From: Psococerastis gibbosa | Taxonomy: Eukaryota > Arthropoda > Insecta > Psocodea > Psocidae | Assembly: GCA_963971405.1 (NCBI GenBank) | Contig: OZ020492.1 | Location: forward strand, 11,768,151 to 11,832,150 | Direction: 5' to 3' | Length of the DNA stretch: 64,000 nucleotides | In this document: piece after piece, positions 23,480 through 38,100 of the stretch | Layout of the letters: each line of letters begins with the position of its first letter | Numbering within the stretch: the first letter of the stretch is position 1 | Notes under the pieces: generated by a model | Told to the model about the DNA's origin: nothing | Database searches by the model: none | The model's input: only the letters and a program-made list of their open reading frames with translations | Position numbers and translations under genes: made by a program

Positions 23480-23690
23480 TTTCTAGTATAAGGGAATTTT
23501 AGATTTTGAGCTTTCCACGTTTTGAGGTCCAGGGATTTAAAAAAGTACTTTTTACGATATGTGTGTCTGCTCGTCGATTTATGGGCAAACTAATCAGTCA
23601 ATTTTGATAAAATTTGACATGAATGTAGGTTCACAAAATTCATATCTAAGGATGTTTTTATTTTATTTTGGGATTACTCAATTTATCGTT
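23480..23690 (+). repeat. Element L fragment
   Basis: TTTCTAGTATAAGGGAATTT, TCGTCGATTTATGGGCAAAC and TAATCAGTCAATTTTGAT match the first third of Element L. Confidence 0.65.
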
Positions 23691-23712
23691 AATGTGGACG
23701 AAATACAATTGG

Positions 23713-23935
23713 TGGCTTGCCCCTTGATATGGCATGGGCATGTCCAAAGGCCAGGAGAGACTCATTTACTAAAAATGGTTGAGGAGATTGTGGTCCCAGG
23801 AAGCAGGAGAAGAGGAAGGCCGAAGATGATGCCACCGAGAAAGGCAGATATTGAATAACTCAAATTCACACACCAAGACGCCGTAGATAGAGGTTTGTGG
23901 AAGTCCCAGCCAATGTCGTCCCTCCAACCTTCGTA
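23713..23935 (+). pseudogene. LINE ORF C-terminal fragment
   Basis: The frame reads WHGHVQRPGETHLLKMVEE, then GSRRRGRPKMMPPRKADIE and a stop. Beyond the stop comes FTHQDAVDRGLW. This resembles the GHVxRM...RRRGRPKxRW...DAxDRxxW end of retrotransposon polyproteins. It is a short, broken relic. Confidence 0.65.
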
Positions 23936-24024
23936 TGTGATAAGGCGTGGAATAAGTAAAAAGTAGAAGTAAGTTGTAGAAAATGCCGCCAAAGTAGATC
24001 TGCAGGATTTATAGAAAATATGTT

Positions 24025-24397
24025 GTTGTTGTTTCCAACGCCAGCTTTCAGCATTTCTGCTTAAAGCAACCCTGTCAGCCTGGCGGGGGGAGTGAGTCTG
24101 TTTGTTAACTTGAGGCACCCTAAGGGCAGACTCTTTCACCTCGGGGGAAAGGGGAGTTGACTGACAAGGTGGACTTCCTGATTATAGTGGATTCCGAACC
24201 ACTTGGGGAACATAGTAAAGTCACACGATTAAATCGGAGGTGACCAGGACTCGACACGCACGTAGACTGACTGGTATGGCCTCTGCGCGTAGTCATGTCC
24301 CACCATGTTCCCCTGCCAACGCTGTGCTCACTACCAAGTTTGCCGCAGTTTGAAACATGATCTGTTCTCCTGGATTCATCATGGTAAGACCGTTGGC
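24025..24397 (+). repeat. SINE-C, best-preserved copy
   Basis: From GTTTCCAACGCCAGC through GGCACCCTAAGGGCAGAC, AGTGGATTCCGAACCACTTG, GGAGGTGACCAGGACTCG and TGTTCCCCTGCCAACGC to CATGGTAAGACCGTTGGC. Other copies are at 6974, 11661, 12921, 20968 and 36487. It is non-coding and its class is unassigned. Confidence 0.75.
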
Positions 24398-25685
24398 TTT
24401 ATAGGAAATACAGGTTAAAGTGCAGTATTCAAATAGGCTTAATTATAATTATTGATATTTTATTAATATTTAAAGTGGAAAAATGATATGAAAACAATAT
24501 TATTAATAAATAGGCACAACGAACCGCTCAAAGTAGCATTATTGTGAAGGCAGTAGTTAATTTAACCATTGTCACAAAAATAAACATGCCATTTACGCAA
24601 TGAATTAGAAAACTAGAGAAAATGAAAATGGCCCAAATTACACATTCAAATATCTTGGTACTTACGATCTACATGTTTATGTTGATATTTACATGAAACA
24701 GAGTTTGCAATAAAAATCGTAACACAGTCCAATTAAAAATCCATTCGGAAATGGTATCAAATAGGCTACAAATGGAGAAGTCAACATATTTTAAATGGGT
24801 TTTCTACAAAAACTTTCATATGGATTTTCGCGTGCATTTTTGACTGTGTTATTTCGACCAATGATTGTCGGAAATGAAATCACTATAGTCCCATAAGTTT
24901 GGGGTTTTCGGCATACAACCTCTTAGGTATTCATAAAGCAAGCCTGTTGGTTTATTATAAAATAAAAACAGTTACAGAATTAATTTGGTTACTTAATAGC
25001 TTTTCACTCCAGTATTTTAATTCAATTCGCTCATGCCTTAAACTCATTCAATAAAATGCAATTTACACTGAATTAAGCTTATAATTTATATAGCAAACTC
25101 AAAAACACAGGTGCTTTAATTTTTATTTCATATGTGCAATTTACTTCTATATCAAGCCACTATGTCTAGCAATATTATTCTACTTAAGAAACTAAGGATC
25201 TCAGCATTGAGTACCGTACCTACAACTAAGGACATTATTAATTTTAAGGAAATATAGGCTATTTATGACTCTGAAGAAAATGGTACTGGGTCTAAGCTAT
25301 ACTATGAACATTGTCGAAATGAAACATAAAAATAATTTGGGCATCATCTTAGACACTGATTGCTAAATATTACCATAGAAATAATAATTTGACTATGAGC
25401 TAATCATTATTGTATTTATTGAGTTAAAATTGTGAACTCGATGGGCTCTATTGCATAGAGAACTGTTGTACACTTTCAACGAATATCATGAATATTTCTA
25501 ATATCAATTTGGTATCCAGTGCTGTAATAATTCAAATAATTAATGCACAAGATGCCCTGCAGCAGATGGAATTTAAATGGATATTTTGTGCTTAAATGGA
25601 TGAATGAACAATACAATTACTAAACAATTTGAGGAGCACATAATAGGAGGCATATATTATAAACATACAACGTAGGGCGATAATC
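24398..25685. other. AT-rich region downstream of the ZP/PAN gene, probably partly its 3' UTR
   Basis: No repeats or frames are recognised. On the minus strand an AATAAA occurs about 270 bases after the stop (plus-strand TTTATT at 25414-25419). Others follow at about 25115 and 24950. Any could be the polyadenylation signal of the gene ending at 25686. Confidence 0.4.
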
Positions 25686-26151
25686 TTAAGGGTCACCGTG
25701 ACCCCGCTGATTCTTAGTGGACATAGCTATACTTCTAAGACTACGAGATCGTTCCATATCAAATAGGCTAGGATCTGTATAAATAGGCTCACTAGGGTCA
25801 GGATACGTAGGAGACGGCTTCGAAAGGGTAAAATTTTCATTTGGTGCTGATGTTGATTCCTTAGGGAACAAGCTCTCTAGCACTCTTTTTGTCATAGACC
25901 CGGTCGACTTTCCCAAAGTTCCGCCAAACTTTCTAGGATCGCTCCAATTTGAAAATTTCCCGGAACTGGATGATATGGTTTCTGCAGGTCTTGGATTGGT
26001 AATAAGATTTGTCGGCGAATCGCCTTGCCGCCTTCCTTGGAATGCAGACGCTGCCATCAAGAAGGAGAATGGTCTTCGGTCAAATCCCAATCCAGAACCC
26101 CCTCCGGTACTGTTGGCCTCCTTATTTTTCATTCCAATCAGCCAAAATTTT
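25686..26151 (-). CDS. nompA: ZP/PAN gene exon 16: cytoplasmic tail and stop
   Basis: Acceptor CTTATGTTTCAG. It encodes KFWLIGMKNKEANSTGGGSG and a Ser/Pro-rich, partly basic tail ending NQRGHGDP with TAA at 25686-25688. The tail has no recognised domain. Short Ser/Pro and YPDPSEP stretches could serve as docking or phosphorylation sites. Confidence 0.83.
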
Positions 26152-29100
26152 CTGAAACATAAGGATTGGGAAAATGAACGCAATGTTATCTATATTACAA
26201 CAAGGGACACCCTGGCGGAAAACCATAATGCTTATAATATAAATGTATTTTTAACAACTTCTGTCGTCCAAAAGTACAATTGTATATCGATTAAAATTTC
26301 CTTTTCATTTGGTACCTACGTGTATTAAAACTTTGTATTAAAAACGTCGTATTAAATCGTAGATAGATAGATAGGCAGATAGATAGATAGATATTTCTTG
26401 TATTTTCACATCGTTTTGCAAGAGCATTATATCAAAAACTGTGCCCCCTCAAGCCGTAGTGGGTGAGGGTGAGAATATATAATTGATATAAAATTGTTAA
26501 TAAATAAAAAAATAATATGTAAAATAAAATTCTAAGTTGGGGGCTCTAGCCGAACTGTAAGCTAAGCGATTTACTGCAAGACCAATTAGGCTACATTTGT
26601 AGAAATATGTTTGTCAGAAATATAAAAAAAAATATGTAAAAATTCGTTTTCTGATTAATCAACGTCATGTTAGATAGTACAATTACTTACTTGTATACAA
26701 CGCCTGCAATTGCTGCAAATACAAGAAGCAAGCATAAGACAACTATAAGTGCTGCTATAAGGCCGTAGTAGTCATTGCTATTCACACACACAGTTTGAGC
26801 AGGCGCTGACATTACATCACCCTCATCCGCAATGCCCATGTCATTCCTCGAGTCCAATACCTGAAAATAAAAAAGACCCAAATTACTCAAACTTGATACA
26901 TTTTCATCTGCTTCTTTATTGAGTATCGGACTGTCAAAAATCAACTGATTTGTTTTATAGACTAAATTTATTACTGCAAATCTAATTTGAGCTACTGCCA
27001 TTTCATTTCTCTTCATTAACTACAGTAATAAACTAACTGTATAAAATAAAGCGTCTGCTACATTAAAAAAAATGTATGAAGTGGCAAGGAGAGGTTTTTT
27101 CAAAAAATAAAAAAATAAAGCAGCGGCAAGGTCAGGTCAAAAAAGGAAGTAGATATAATGAGTCTTGAAAAGCAAATGATGCGAATAGACAGGGTTAAGG
27201 AAGTGTGGAAAAGGAAGGGGGAGAAAAGTAGACAGACCTTTATCATTTCTCTCACGAACTCTTCTTCTCCAACCGCAACGCCGTTGACTTCAATTTCCTC
27301 AGCTGGTGTATCGATTAGTTTTGGAGCTACAGACACAGGTGGTGGACGCTTCTTTCCTGTTATAACCTGGTCAGTGGAAATTTTCACTTCTGGAGGTCGA
27401 TTGCGAATATGTGGTATGGGTTCCGATGTGACTTTGACAGTTGTCTGTCTTGGGACGGTCTTAGTTGTTGCTGTTGCTGCTGTAGTACTATCCCGTTCGG
27501 TAGCTTTTGGTACGTGTATTGTTGTGGTCGACGTAGAATTATCTTCACCTAAAACAGGGGAACATTAAATTTAGCTAAATTGGGTTGAAACACGGTTGAG
27601 TTATTAAATAAATAAATAAATAAATATTGACTTTTATTCTATTACTAAGCCAACCTAGCGGAGTCAGGGCTATAAAGCCCTCTCTTACACTCAAATCAGA
27701 AAGCCCGGGACCGCCTGCTTTAGATACCCTCCGAAGCATGGTCGAAAAATGTAGCAAGTGTTAAACTCAAGCCAACAACCCTTCGGGTGAAAGTCGGAAT
27801 CTGTACCACTACTCTACATGTCCTGTTATTGAGGCCGCACTTCAGAGCAACTTACTGATACTGAAATGTAAGGACCACATAACTAACAGTAGCCTTATGG
27901 TATAATTCACGATCGAATTTCCCCTACCTTCTTTTTCATCAGCTGCTCTCTTTCGTCTACCGAATGATGGTTCACTTCTTCCCGTTTGACCTGTGCAGTA
28001 GGCAGGCTGGCAACCATCGCGGCAAGTCTTAACAGTTGCCTCAAAGACCAAGAAGTTAGACTCTGGGATCTTGAAAGCGTTGAAGCGAGCTTCTAAACCA
28101 TCACTTTCTCGTGATCGGTCCAAACCAGGGAATACATAGTTGTCGACTGGGCACCTATTTGAAAGATACACTGAATTAATATGCAATAACATTTTACCAT
28201 TTGCAAGCCCATCAAATAGTGAAAGGTATGGACTATTATCCTTCTTCATTTCATTACACGATCATACCCCATGGTTACGTAAATATATTAAGTCAGAATT
28301 GAGAAAGGAGTGTAAACCATAAGGCAATACTTGTACAAGATAAGATATGAATGAAATTTCGCGTTTTTAACGAGGATAAACATAAAGGTGGCGTACCCAA
28401 ATCTGTCTATGAGCTGGACAGATCTGCCGGAGTAAGGATCCCTTGCAATAACATTCGTTGCGAAGATATCAGTAGGGTAGTTGTAGTTGTCTTGAGATTC
28501 AATCCTGAATGTTAGAGGATCACCCACAGCGATAGTAGTGGTCGGTCTGTTTTGGTATAATATCATGAGTCGGACCTTTGAGCTTAGTGAGTTCTCCGCT
28601 GGTAAATATTCAATGGGAATAGGACTCCCAGAGCTGAAAAGAAAGTGAGAAGGAATAAACTAGATGGAACATCTTAATTTACACACAGACTAGTTAAATA
28701 CGGATCTTTCTGACTTAAAGCAGAAATTCATCCTTCAACATTTTAAGAATGATAATAAATAATTAGGAATTATTGTGAAGAGTACATGTTATCATGTTAG
28801 TATAACTCAAATGTATTGTCTGATCGTAAAATATTTTTTCTATTCTTTCCAATGATGTACTGTGCAATTGATGGGATAAACATATGTAAGACCCAAACTA
28901 TGCTTACCCGGCACCAATGTAGCCTGATGTGACAACAGCTTCTCCCGGTCCTCTAAACAGGCATGTCAAGTTGTAGCGTTTGTCTCTTCCAGTTTGAACA
29001 AAGTCTGAGAACTGAACTACAACGATATTTGTCATAGTGTCTCCATAGCGTTGTGTTCCACATTCAGGGTAACCCTGAGCTCCACTTATTCTCAGAACGT

Positions 29101-32100
29101 TGACTGTTCCTCCATTCCCTCGGAAGAAACACCGGTCATAAAAGCCGTAAGTGTAAATTCTGCCGAAGAAGCCTTCTGGTGTTCGAAGTGCGAATTCCAT
29201 GCCATCTTCACTGCACTGCTGACTCACTAGAAATTCAAAACAAAATTTGGTTAAGACCATGCTAAGGAGGAGTTATTTTAGACGTAGTCTGTTTTACATT
29301 TTATTAGTAGAAAATTTCCATCGTGTGGATTATAGGATATTAATAAACAAGATAACATTAAATTTCTTGCATGTCTATTGAACAAATTGCTATATCTGAT
29401 GATACCCACCGTCTAAGCATTCGCCTTGCCCCTGCCGACCCTGAGACCTCTCAAAATAGTCGTAGTCTCCACTTATTTCGAAATATCCTGGGTTATTCAC
29501 ATCCAATTCTCTGGTATCTTTGTCACTAAGTTCACAGTTGTCACGTTCCGCGTATGGCGCATTATGACCACCGGACCTGAAATTCAGATTTAATTTGAAG
29601 TTAATTTAATTATCAATGCTTCATCATAATTTTTTTCAGGTGGGTCATTTACAGATGAGTAAGAATATGGGCCTATGGATTCAAATGTCATGGAACAAAA
29701 GTCTTACAATCACATTGCGAACAGGGCCAAATTACAAAAACATGGAAAATCTCAACAGTATATTTTGTCATTTGGCACAGAGGTAGCACTTCCAAAGTCA
29801 TTCTGGTATGGAATGTTATTGGTGTTTTCTAGAATAATTATTCATTTTACTGCTTAGGGCAACACATTTTTAAGTTACCGTACCTGTAGTTGAATGAGCG
29901 GCAAACAAAGTCCCTTGCGTCGGCGCACTCCCGTTCACAAATTGGCAGCGTTGGGGCCGATAGGTATCGTCGAACAAAAGGTCTTCGAAGTCGGAGTCGC
30001 ACGCCAACTTGTCGGAAGTTATCTGGTTCGTCGCAACGAGATGTCAACTTGCCGGGTCCAAAGGGGTCGCTGCCTCCTGCATACGTAGGTGGGGGTGGTG
30101 GATACCCTCCTGAAACTTTTACAGAAATCTTGATAGTTCATTCAATATATTAATGCTGTTATAGCTGATATGGTTGGCTTATGATATACTGTGTAATATA
30201 AAAATGCATTAAACGTGTGAGACGGAGATTAGTTGACTTAAGTAAAAAAACCATATACGAGTAAATAGCAAAAAAATTACCTGGCATATTTTGTCCGGGA
30301 ATAGGGTAATTTGGAGTGGGATATGCCGCCGACCCGCCTCCTGGGAAGGTGCCCCCGCCAATAGGGCTCCCACCGCCGTACCTACTATGAACAAAACAAA
30401 AGTCACCACCTTTTAGTCAAACCAAAAGAAACTTGGAAGGTTTATTTATTTTGCTGCACTGAATTATGCCATTGTATGTTAAAAAAAATCTTTTAGGCCT
30501 ACTACGACAAGTATTATACATTGACACAAGCGCAGAAGAGCGCCGTATCGGGTTTTCAGTTTCCCAGTATATCGGTGTGTCGGGGTCACAACTTTACTCT
30601 CATTCCATAAATTATACACTGGTAAAAAAAAATTCTTGATGTTCTTGCCTGATATCGCATGCCCATTGTGGAACAGGGTTATTTGGGATCTGTCATCATT
30701 TTCTTATAAGTTATTAACGTTAAGAAGAACGCACATAAGTTGTACTCGCTACGGAAGTAAGCTTATTTGTCGCGTGATGGAAATAAGAAGAACCCTACTT
30801 ACACACCTACCTCCAGTCTTCTACATAACTTGTAAAAATAAAGTTTTGGCCTGTATATAACAACAAAGGCGTTCATGGCCGGAATCAGATAATTGGACTG
30901 AAAAATCCGTGGCCGATCAGAAAGTGTACTTCCAAACCCCATATTGGCCTCCAAAGAAAATACCTCCGAAGTATCATAGTACCAGTGAAGATGTCAACTT
31001 GACGAATGGTCCCACTCTCAGGTTGACCACGGCCTTTTGACTCCTTCTTCCATTTATTCTGAGATGTTGACCACACTGATTACTTACCCAGGGCTTCCGT
31101 AAGGGCCTCCGTTTGCCGGATACATTCCTCCTGGCACTCCCGTGTGCGGATAACCGTTGTAGCTGCCCCCGCCATTGTAGCTTCCCCCGCCGTTATAGTT
31201 TCCTCCACCTCCGTAGTAGCCGTTGCCTTGGTAACCACCCTGATGATAGCTTCCTCCACCTCCTTGGTAGGACGGATAGTTAGGATAATTCATTGGGTAG
31301 GGACTTCCTCCGTAGTGGTTTGGTGGAAGTGGGTTGTATGGTTGTGGTGAGTAGGGCGGCCTGCCTTGCGAATGATAGCTGGTGTCCTGCCCTAGAGGAT
31401 CAGGCCGATGGTGGTTGATCGGACTTCCGCTGTAAGCGTCTCCCCCAGGTGCTGAAAGAATAATTTATGATTATGAAACATGACACGTCAATCCACGTGC
31501 CTAGTACGGTAGTCCAATAAAATAAGGCTACAAATCATGAAACGTAGGGAACTGACCGATTTTTTCACAAGTGTGATCTATAGATTTGTAAAACGGTTGA
31601 TGTTCCGAGACTTTTGAGCCTTGACGTAACCTATAGAATGCCATGAGGGACATTTCTGCCAAAAAAATCCACTAGCTACCTTTATTCGATTCCTTGCTTT
31701 ACCCCTTAGGTATTTTTCGCTTCCATTTTCATTGGAACCCTTATCACAATCCATAAGTAAGTTATAATACAAGCAACTAAAATACCAACTCTGAGTATTT
31801 TTTTAGGCAGATTGCCGTGGTCAAAATTGACTTTTAAGTATTTTACTTCCATGCGTCGTGGGCTTATCATATATATGTAGTTCCTATTTAATTTAATTTA
31901 ATGACAATATAAAAATCTTACTCATAAGATTTTCATAATAATCGTAGTCCGCGTCGTATATGATTCGATGACCATCTCGCGTGTTGAATCTACTTAGGCG
32001 ACACACTCTAAACCGATCGCTATAGACGGCAGATCTGCATTCAAAACTCGCTTGTCGAAGACATTCATCGAGGCATTCGCTCAAAGTTCTGCTGGTGATC

Positions 32101-35100
32101 TCTGAGTGGGACTCTCCGCCCAGCCTGGAGTTGCGATATCTCTGGAAGGCCGTGTCGGGACGACGACCATCAGAAAATAGATGGGAAGTCACGGAATTGT
32201 CAGAAAATTCATTTCCTGAAAGAATCAAGAGGTGTTGACCAGGGGATAGATGTGAAGCCTGTAGGCTTTAAGGAAATGTAGACTTAACATAGGATGTCGT
32301 AAGACAAGATCATCGTTTACACTGCTTTGTCTTTCGGTTACATTATTGTTGTTGGTATTAGAAAGGTTGGTTTAAGCAGAACACATCGCAACAACCGGAG
32401 AAAATGATCTAAATTCTAGAAAATCAGCATATGCTTGGATATCCGCTGATACCCCAATTATAAAATTTCTTGAAGTAGGATGTAGGTACATTAAAACAGG
32501 ATATTAAAATGATTTTGTTAACAGAGAGTACAATACAATGATGATGAGCAAATTACAACGAACTAAAGATAACATTATAAACAATCATGTAATTATGTGA
32601 TAACAAAATGAATAGTAAAAGGCTTCAAAATGTAAAAAATACTGTCAATTCGCCGCAAAAAAGCTACCATTTGGTAACATTTTGCGATCGGCTAATAAGT
32701 ATTTTCATGCCATATTTTAAGCAATTGTATAAGTCTTTGATTATAAATTCTCTAAATAGGGTAGTTATTTATCTTCTTAGAGACCTAAAGCGCCCTATTC
32801 ACGGATCACGAAACGTGTAAAATTATGGTCGTCGTGAATGATAACCTTTTCGGATTGTAATGTTCTTAATAATTCCATAGGTACCATTTTTTTTTAACAT
32901 AGGGTTTAGAACAAAAAGTAGCATAATAAGTTGTAATTTAGAATCAATCATCCAAACATTAGGGTGTACCTCCTGTACCTCCCATAATATTAAGTACCGT
33001 AAGTCTATTTATTTAAGTAAGTAAAATTATTCATATACCTATATTTTGAACAATAGCGTAAGTACCCTAACCAGTAATAATTAAAAATTGTCAAAATATA
33101 TCTACTTACTGCTATCAAGGCAAACTAAATCGAAGAGATGCCGCGTCAGAGAGCTACTAGTTCGAAGATCGTCTTTCTGGGACACTGAATCTTCCTCAGA
33201 TACTATACATTCTCTTTTCTGGTGGTCGTATTCTATAGATCGGCAAAAGTATCTATAAAGAAACAGCATATTAGATTAAATAGGTTGTCATAGGTTTTAC
33301 TAAGGCCAGTCGAGTTGAAATTGTTTTTTTTTTTTAAATAGTAACACAATTTATCTGATAATAAAATTGAAAATTTATAAGGGTGAAATGTGGTGAACAG
33401 GGCCGTAGACCGTATAGAGGGAAGCAGGGGGGGGGGGGGGGTATTCGCCCAATGGCCCCTTGAAATGTTTGCTTCAATTGTGTAAAAATGGCGAAAGCGC
33501 TAACAGTGCTATTAACTGCTAAAACTTAATTTCTTGAATGACTGACACCCGATGCAAGACTCGTATCTGTACTTGGTTAAGTCATGCTTTTGCCTGTTTC
33601 ATTGCGACATTGGTAAGCTTGTCTCAGCTTGTCGATTAGCGCTTGCAACCGGTGTTGGTTGACATCGAGAACGTATCCCAGTGTGCCAATGGCGAAAAAT
33701 TCATACGAAAACAATACAAATTATGTCCGAAATCCATGGGGTCGTTGACATTGGTAAAGGGGCCTATGGGCCACTATCAGCAGGCTTGATTCCATAAAAA
33801 GTCCTTTAAAAAAAGACCCCCGATGCAGGCCCGTAATCAGGATTTAATTTGGTGGGGGGGGGGGCAAGAACAATTTTTTTTTATAAATGATAGGTACATA
33901 CGTAGTGATTTTAGTAGTTTTAGCTAAGACTCTTAGATTATTTATTATTTTACATCAAATTTAGGGGGGTCCATGGCGTCTTGCCCCCCCCCCCTTGGGT
34001 ACGGGCCTGCCCCAATGCAAAATCCTGGATACGTTCCTGATATTGAATAAAATATAACCCCGTCCCGTGTGGACTACTGACTACTGCCAACAATACGATG
34101 CAAAGACGTGTTAACGCCTGCAATTATAAATGTATGCAATTGTGTAAATTTATTATATTGCTGTACACCTTGCGTGTCGCATATTGTTTATTTCCAACCT
34201 TTTAACCTTTTATTAACAAGCTTTTAATTCTTCATACATAGGGAAACAAAAAATAAATAAATATATGTTTTAATATTCTAGAATTAGATTATTCAAAGAA
34301 TACATTTTACATTAGTTGACTAATTTTTTTGTACCTTCACAGCGCTTGCAACATTTCGGGAGGGGAGAGGGAATGTTAAAAATTATGTTTTACTACTCAC
34401 TTTTCGGCGCGGAGACACTGGTTCTGGCATTCTTCAAGGCTTATATCTAAATACATGTCAACTTCAAAGGGCCCACCAAGACGTTTGTTTTCTTCTTTCA
34501 CAAAAACCGCTAATCCATCACATCGTCTCTCAGCTGTGAAAGAAATAACAATAATAATAATACATCATTTTGATCATTAATGCCGTTATAATTACAGGAG
34601 ATATTTATTTCATATGGTAATTTGAACTAAGGTAAATATTTGTACGGTGCATAAACAAGAATATTCTCGGAACGTCTTTTATTGATGAATTATTATATGA
34701 ATTAATTTATGAATTTTAACGAACTGTAAAACCCTTTTCGGTCTAGAATACGAGTCGTAGTCAAGTTTGTAGATAACTGGACGATGATAGAATTAAGAGC
34801 AAAGTTCAAATCGCCACACAAAGACAAAAATTTTCGCCTTATCGTAGGCGGGGTTTCCACCGACCTCTCATTGCATAATGCAAATGACATTGACGTGGTA
34901 GCAGATATCATTAATAAGTCTTGAATGTCTTCTACCACGTCAATGTCATTTGCATTTTGCAATGAGAGGTCGGTGGAAACCCCGCCTAATGGGTACGTCA
35001 CCTTCAATAATAGGAAAAAGCGCGGCTGCTGGTCATTTCCACAGACCACAACGACCTAAATGGAGCAGTGATAAAAGGGAGTCCATTCTCAGACTCAGAC

Positions 35101-38100
35101 AAGGTTGTCATGCTGCAGCGTTTTTTTTAGGAGGTTTGAATCCCTTCACCCGTAAAGGTACCGCTCCAGTAGGGAAAGAACTGGACTATGGGGCAGAAGG
35201 TTGGGGCTCGAGACTAAATATAAGTTAAAAGAACACTTTGCTGCCGGGGATGCAACCCAAATAGAGCAGTGGCCTGAGGCCAAGCCAAGGCGTTTTTTTT
35301 TCTCGTAAAATTCCTCTCGACAATGGTGTAGATAAATTTCTTAAATCTGACTTCTTATTAGTTTAGTTCTTAGTAGTTTTTTTTATAAAAATTAAAAGGA
35401 CTCCCTGGTTAACAAAAAATGCATCACGCAGTTGTTACAGATATGCTGAGTCGCAATGTATGAACTTACGTGAAAGGCACGTGTTTTCCATGTAATCTGA
35501 ATTTGGATCGTCAGTCAGGAGTTCTGGATGGGACCTCCTTGTGAACCGCGTCATAGAACAAGCCCTTTCTACCGAGTTGTACGTCACTGAGCGGCACACG
35601 AACGCGTTTTCGTTCAAGCAGCGTTCTTCACAGTCTGTTCGGTTGGACGCTTGAATTTCTTTGTGGTCAGTTGCTGCAAGCTTCAGCTTTTTCCTGGGGT
35701 GTCGTTCGAAGACGTATCGTCTGTTTGGACACTCTCGATCGATCCGATGAGCTGGAAGAATTTTACAATAAGTTAATTATATTGACCAAAAATTTGCTTA
35801 TGCTGAGATTTGACTCTAGTTATAAAGGTACTATTTTCTTGCTGTACAAGTTCCATAATGCCCTATACATTAATGTGCCGGCTGTACGGACATGAAATTT
35901 AAAGGGTCCAGGTAAACACGAAAATTTCTCTCTATTTATGCCCAGACACTCAAAACTGATGAATAAGACTGAATAAGACAATAAAGTTCGGTGGTATTCA
36001 TCAATTATGACAACCTCTCAAAATTTTATGCCCCGAATTGGTTAATCTTCTAGGGAATCCGAGAGTCCTCCTTAACAACTTCGTGGGGTGGTAGTTTTAC
36101 TTACAGTTCAAGCAGACTTCAGTGAAATGAACGCTATTTGGCACCAGAACAAGATTCCCAATGCCCTCAGGATGTGCCTGCTCCTGCGTCAAGTAGCAAA
36201 TACTCTCTTCGTATTCGGGCGCGGGTGTGAAGGACGCAAGGCGTACTCCCGGCTGGAAGTTGAAAGACGTACAAGTACGGACTAAGTTGTTGACAGCTGT
36301 CCGATCCCTCAGGCAAAGATCCTGGCACTTCTCCAGCATCCGGAAGGGTGGCATTGTATCTTTGACCACATCGTCGTTAAACCCCTGCAGCTGGTGGTCG
36401 GGAATGCGTTCGTAGACGACGCGACCTAGACCGTGGTTACATGTCGTTTGGGCTGAAACAAAGAGATTGGACTTTGCTTAATATCTTAGTAGTAGTCCAG
36501 GCCACGGTGTGGGCCCATCGGACAGGGGACCTCCTGATTATAGTGGATTCCGAACCACTTGGGAAACACAGTGAAGCCACACGATTAGTTCGGAGGTGAC
36601 CAGGACAAGCCCTACCATGTTTCTCTACCGGCACTGTGCACACTACCAAGTTATCTGCATCTTTGAACCTGCTCTGGTCCGCTGGATTCAACTTGGTAAG
36701 GCGGCCGGCTTTGCTTAATATCTTAGTAGCAACTGTAGGGAATGAAATGCAATTATTTTTGTAATTTCATGCGCATCAATAAATGCATTGGGTAGAGTAT
36801 GTTTTCCACATACAGGCTTATGTTGGTCTTTGTCACTTTTTCTTTCGAAACTGCCTCCCCCCCCCCCCCCACAGAAATCTGAATTGGCACCCCTGCTCCC
36901 GGCATCACCATATACTGTATAACATATACGTAATAGCTGGTTATTTTTTCTAGACTATACCATAAACACAGTTGTAGTACAGTATCATAGTTCATCTATA
37001 CTGTACTGCTTCTATCTATAATCTGCTGAAGGCTTGCGGAAATCCTACTACATTTTTAGAACATTATAATTATTTCCGAAAGATAATGATCAAAAACTAA
37101 ATAACCCCCAATTAATTGGACTGAAAATGGCCAACGAACATATCACATCATTGCGTGATTCGTCCCATATAGTTATTAAAACAGGTAATTGCGATAATTG
37201 GCGCATTCTGGTGAGTTAAATTGGCAGCAATTTCCGAAAATCTGGTGACTTGGACAGTGGCGGATACAGGGTGACAAATGACCCCTAATATTGCCAAGAG
37301 AAAAAACATGTGAATGAGCATTTTTAATTGATAATGGATTAAAATTATTATTGTAATTGTGGAAGAGCTGAACACCCTTTGTTTGATACAAATCTAGAAA
37401 TGAGAAACTGAGAGCTTCCCTCTACTTCTCTACTTATAGATTGCCTTTACAAAAATCAGGCTCTGGATCCACCACTGACTTGTGAATGAGTAGTTTGGCG
37501 GTTTTCGAGGTCTAATTTGGCCAGCTAATGATGGTAATCTGGCCCAAGTGCGCGTCATGCAGCGGATGTACCGCAGCATATAGGAACTACGGTAGACTTG
37601 GTAAAGGGTTCAATAGTCATATAGCTTGTTTCACCTGTCTGGTTAGCAGGAATCTTCTAAATTAGTAGGACACGGCGCAAGTGTGTCTATTGTTTGAATT
37701 CCTATAAGCCTATATAGGCCCAATATGCGCCAATCGATGAAAACTGGTCTACAACTGACAGGTCACGAGTTCGAACTACAACGACAATGTTTTTTCCTGC
37801 ATTTTCCTTCTCCGTGGGTCTAATATTTGTAGACCTCCTCTCCTTGGACTATAAACACAGAGCCCCCAAAGTTGCCTACGAATATGACTAAAAACTAAAA
37901 GGAATCATTTTTTGTGCTATCATCCTGAATTATTATTTTTGCAATGACTTTTTAAGGACTTAGGCCAACATGCACTGACCCATTGAACCTTGCCCAATGC
38001 CATTTGCCAATGGCTCCAATGATTTTTTGGAAATTTTCAGCATTATTCGTGCATGAATTTTAGGCCGATGGCTAACTGGTTATTTACTGAACTTTTACAG

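Noticed and set aside
27158-27568. 136-codon plus-strand frame
   Set aside because: Antisense shadow of ZP/PAN exon 14.
31144-31350. Plus-strand frame over the glycine-rich exon
   Set aside because: It is the antisense of ZP/PAN exon 7, whose splice phases fit the minus strand.
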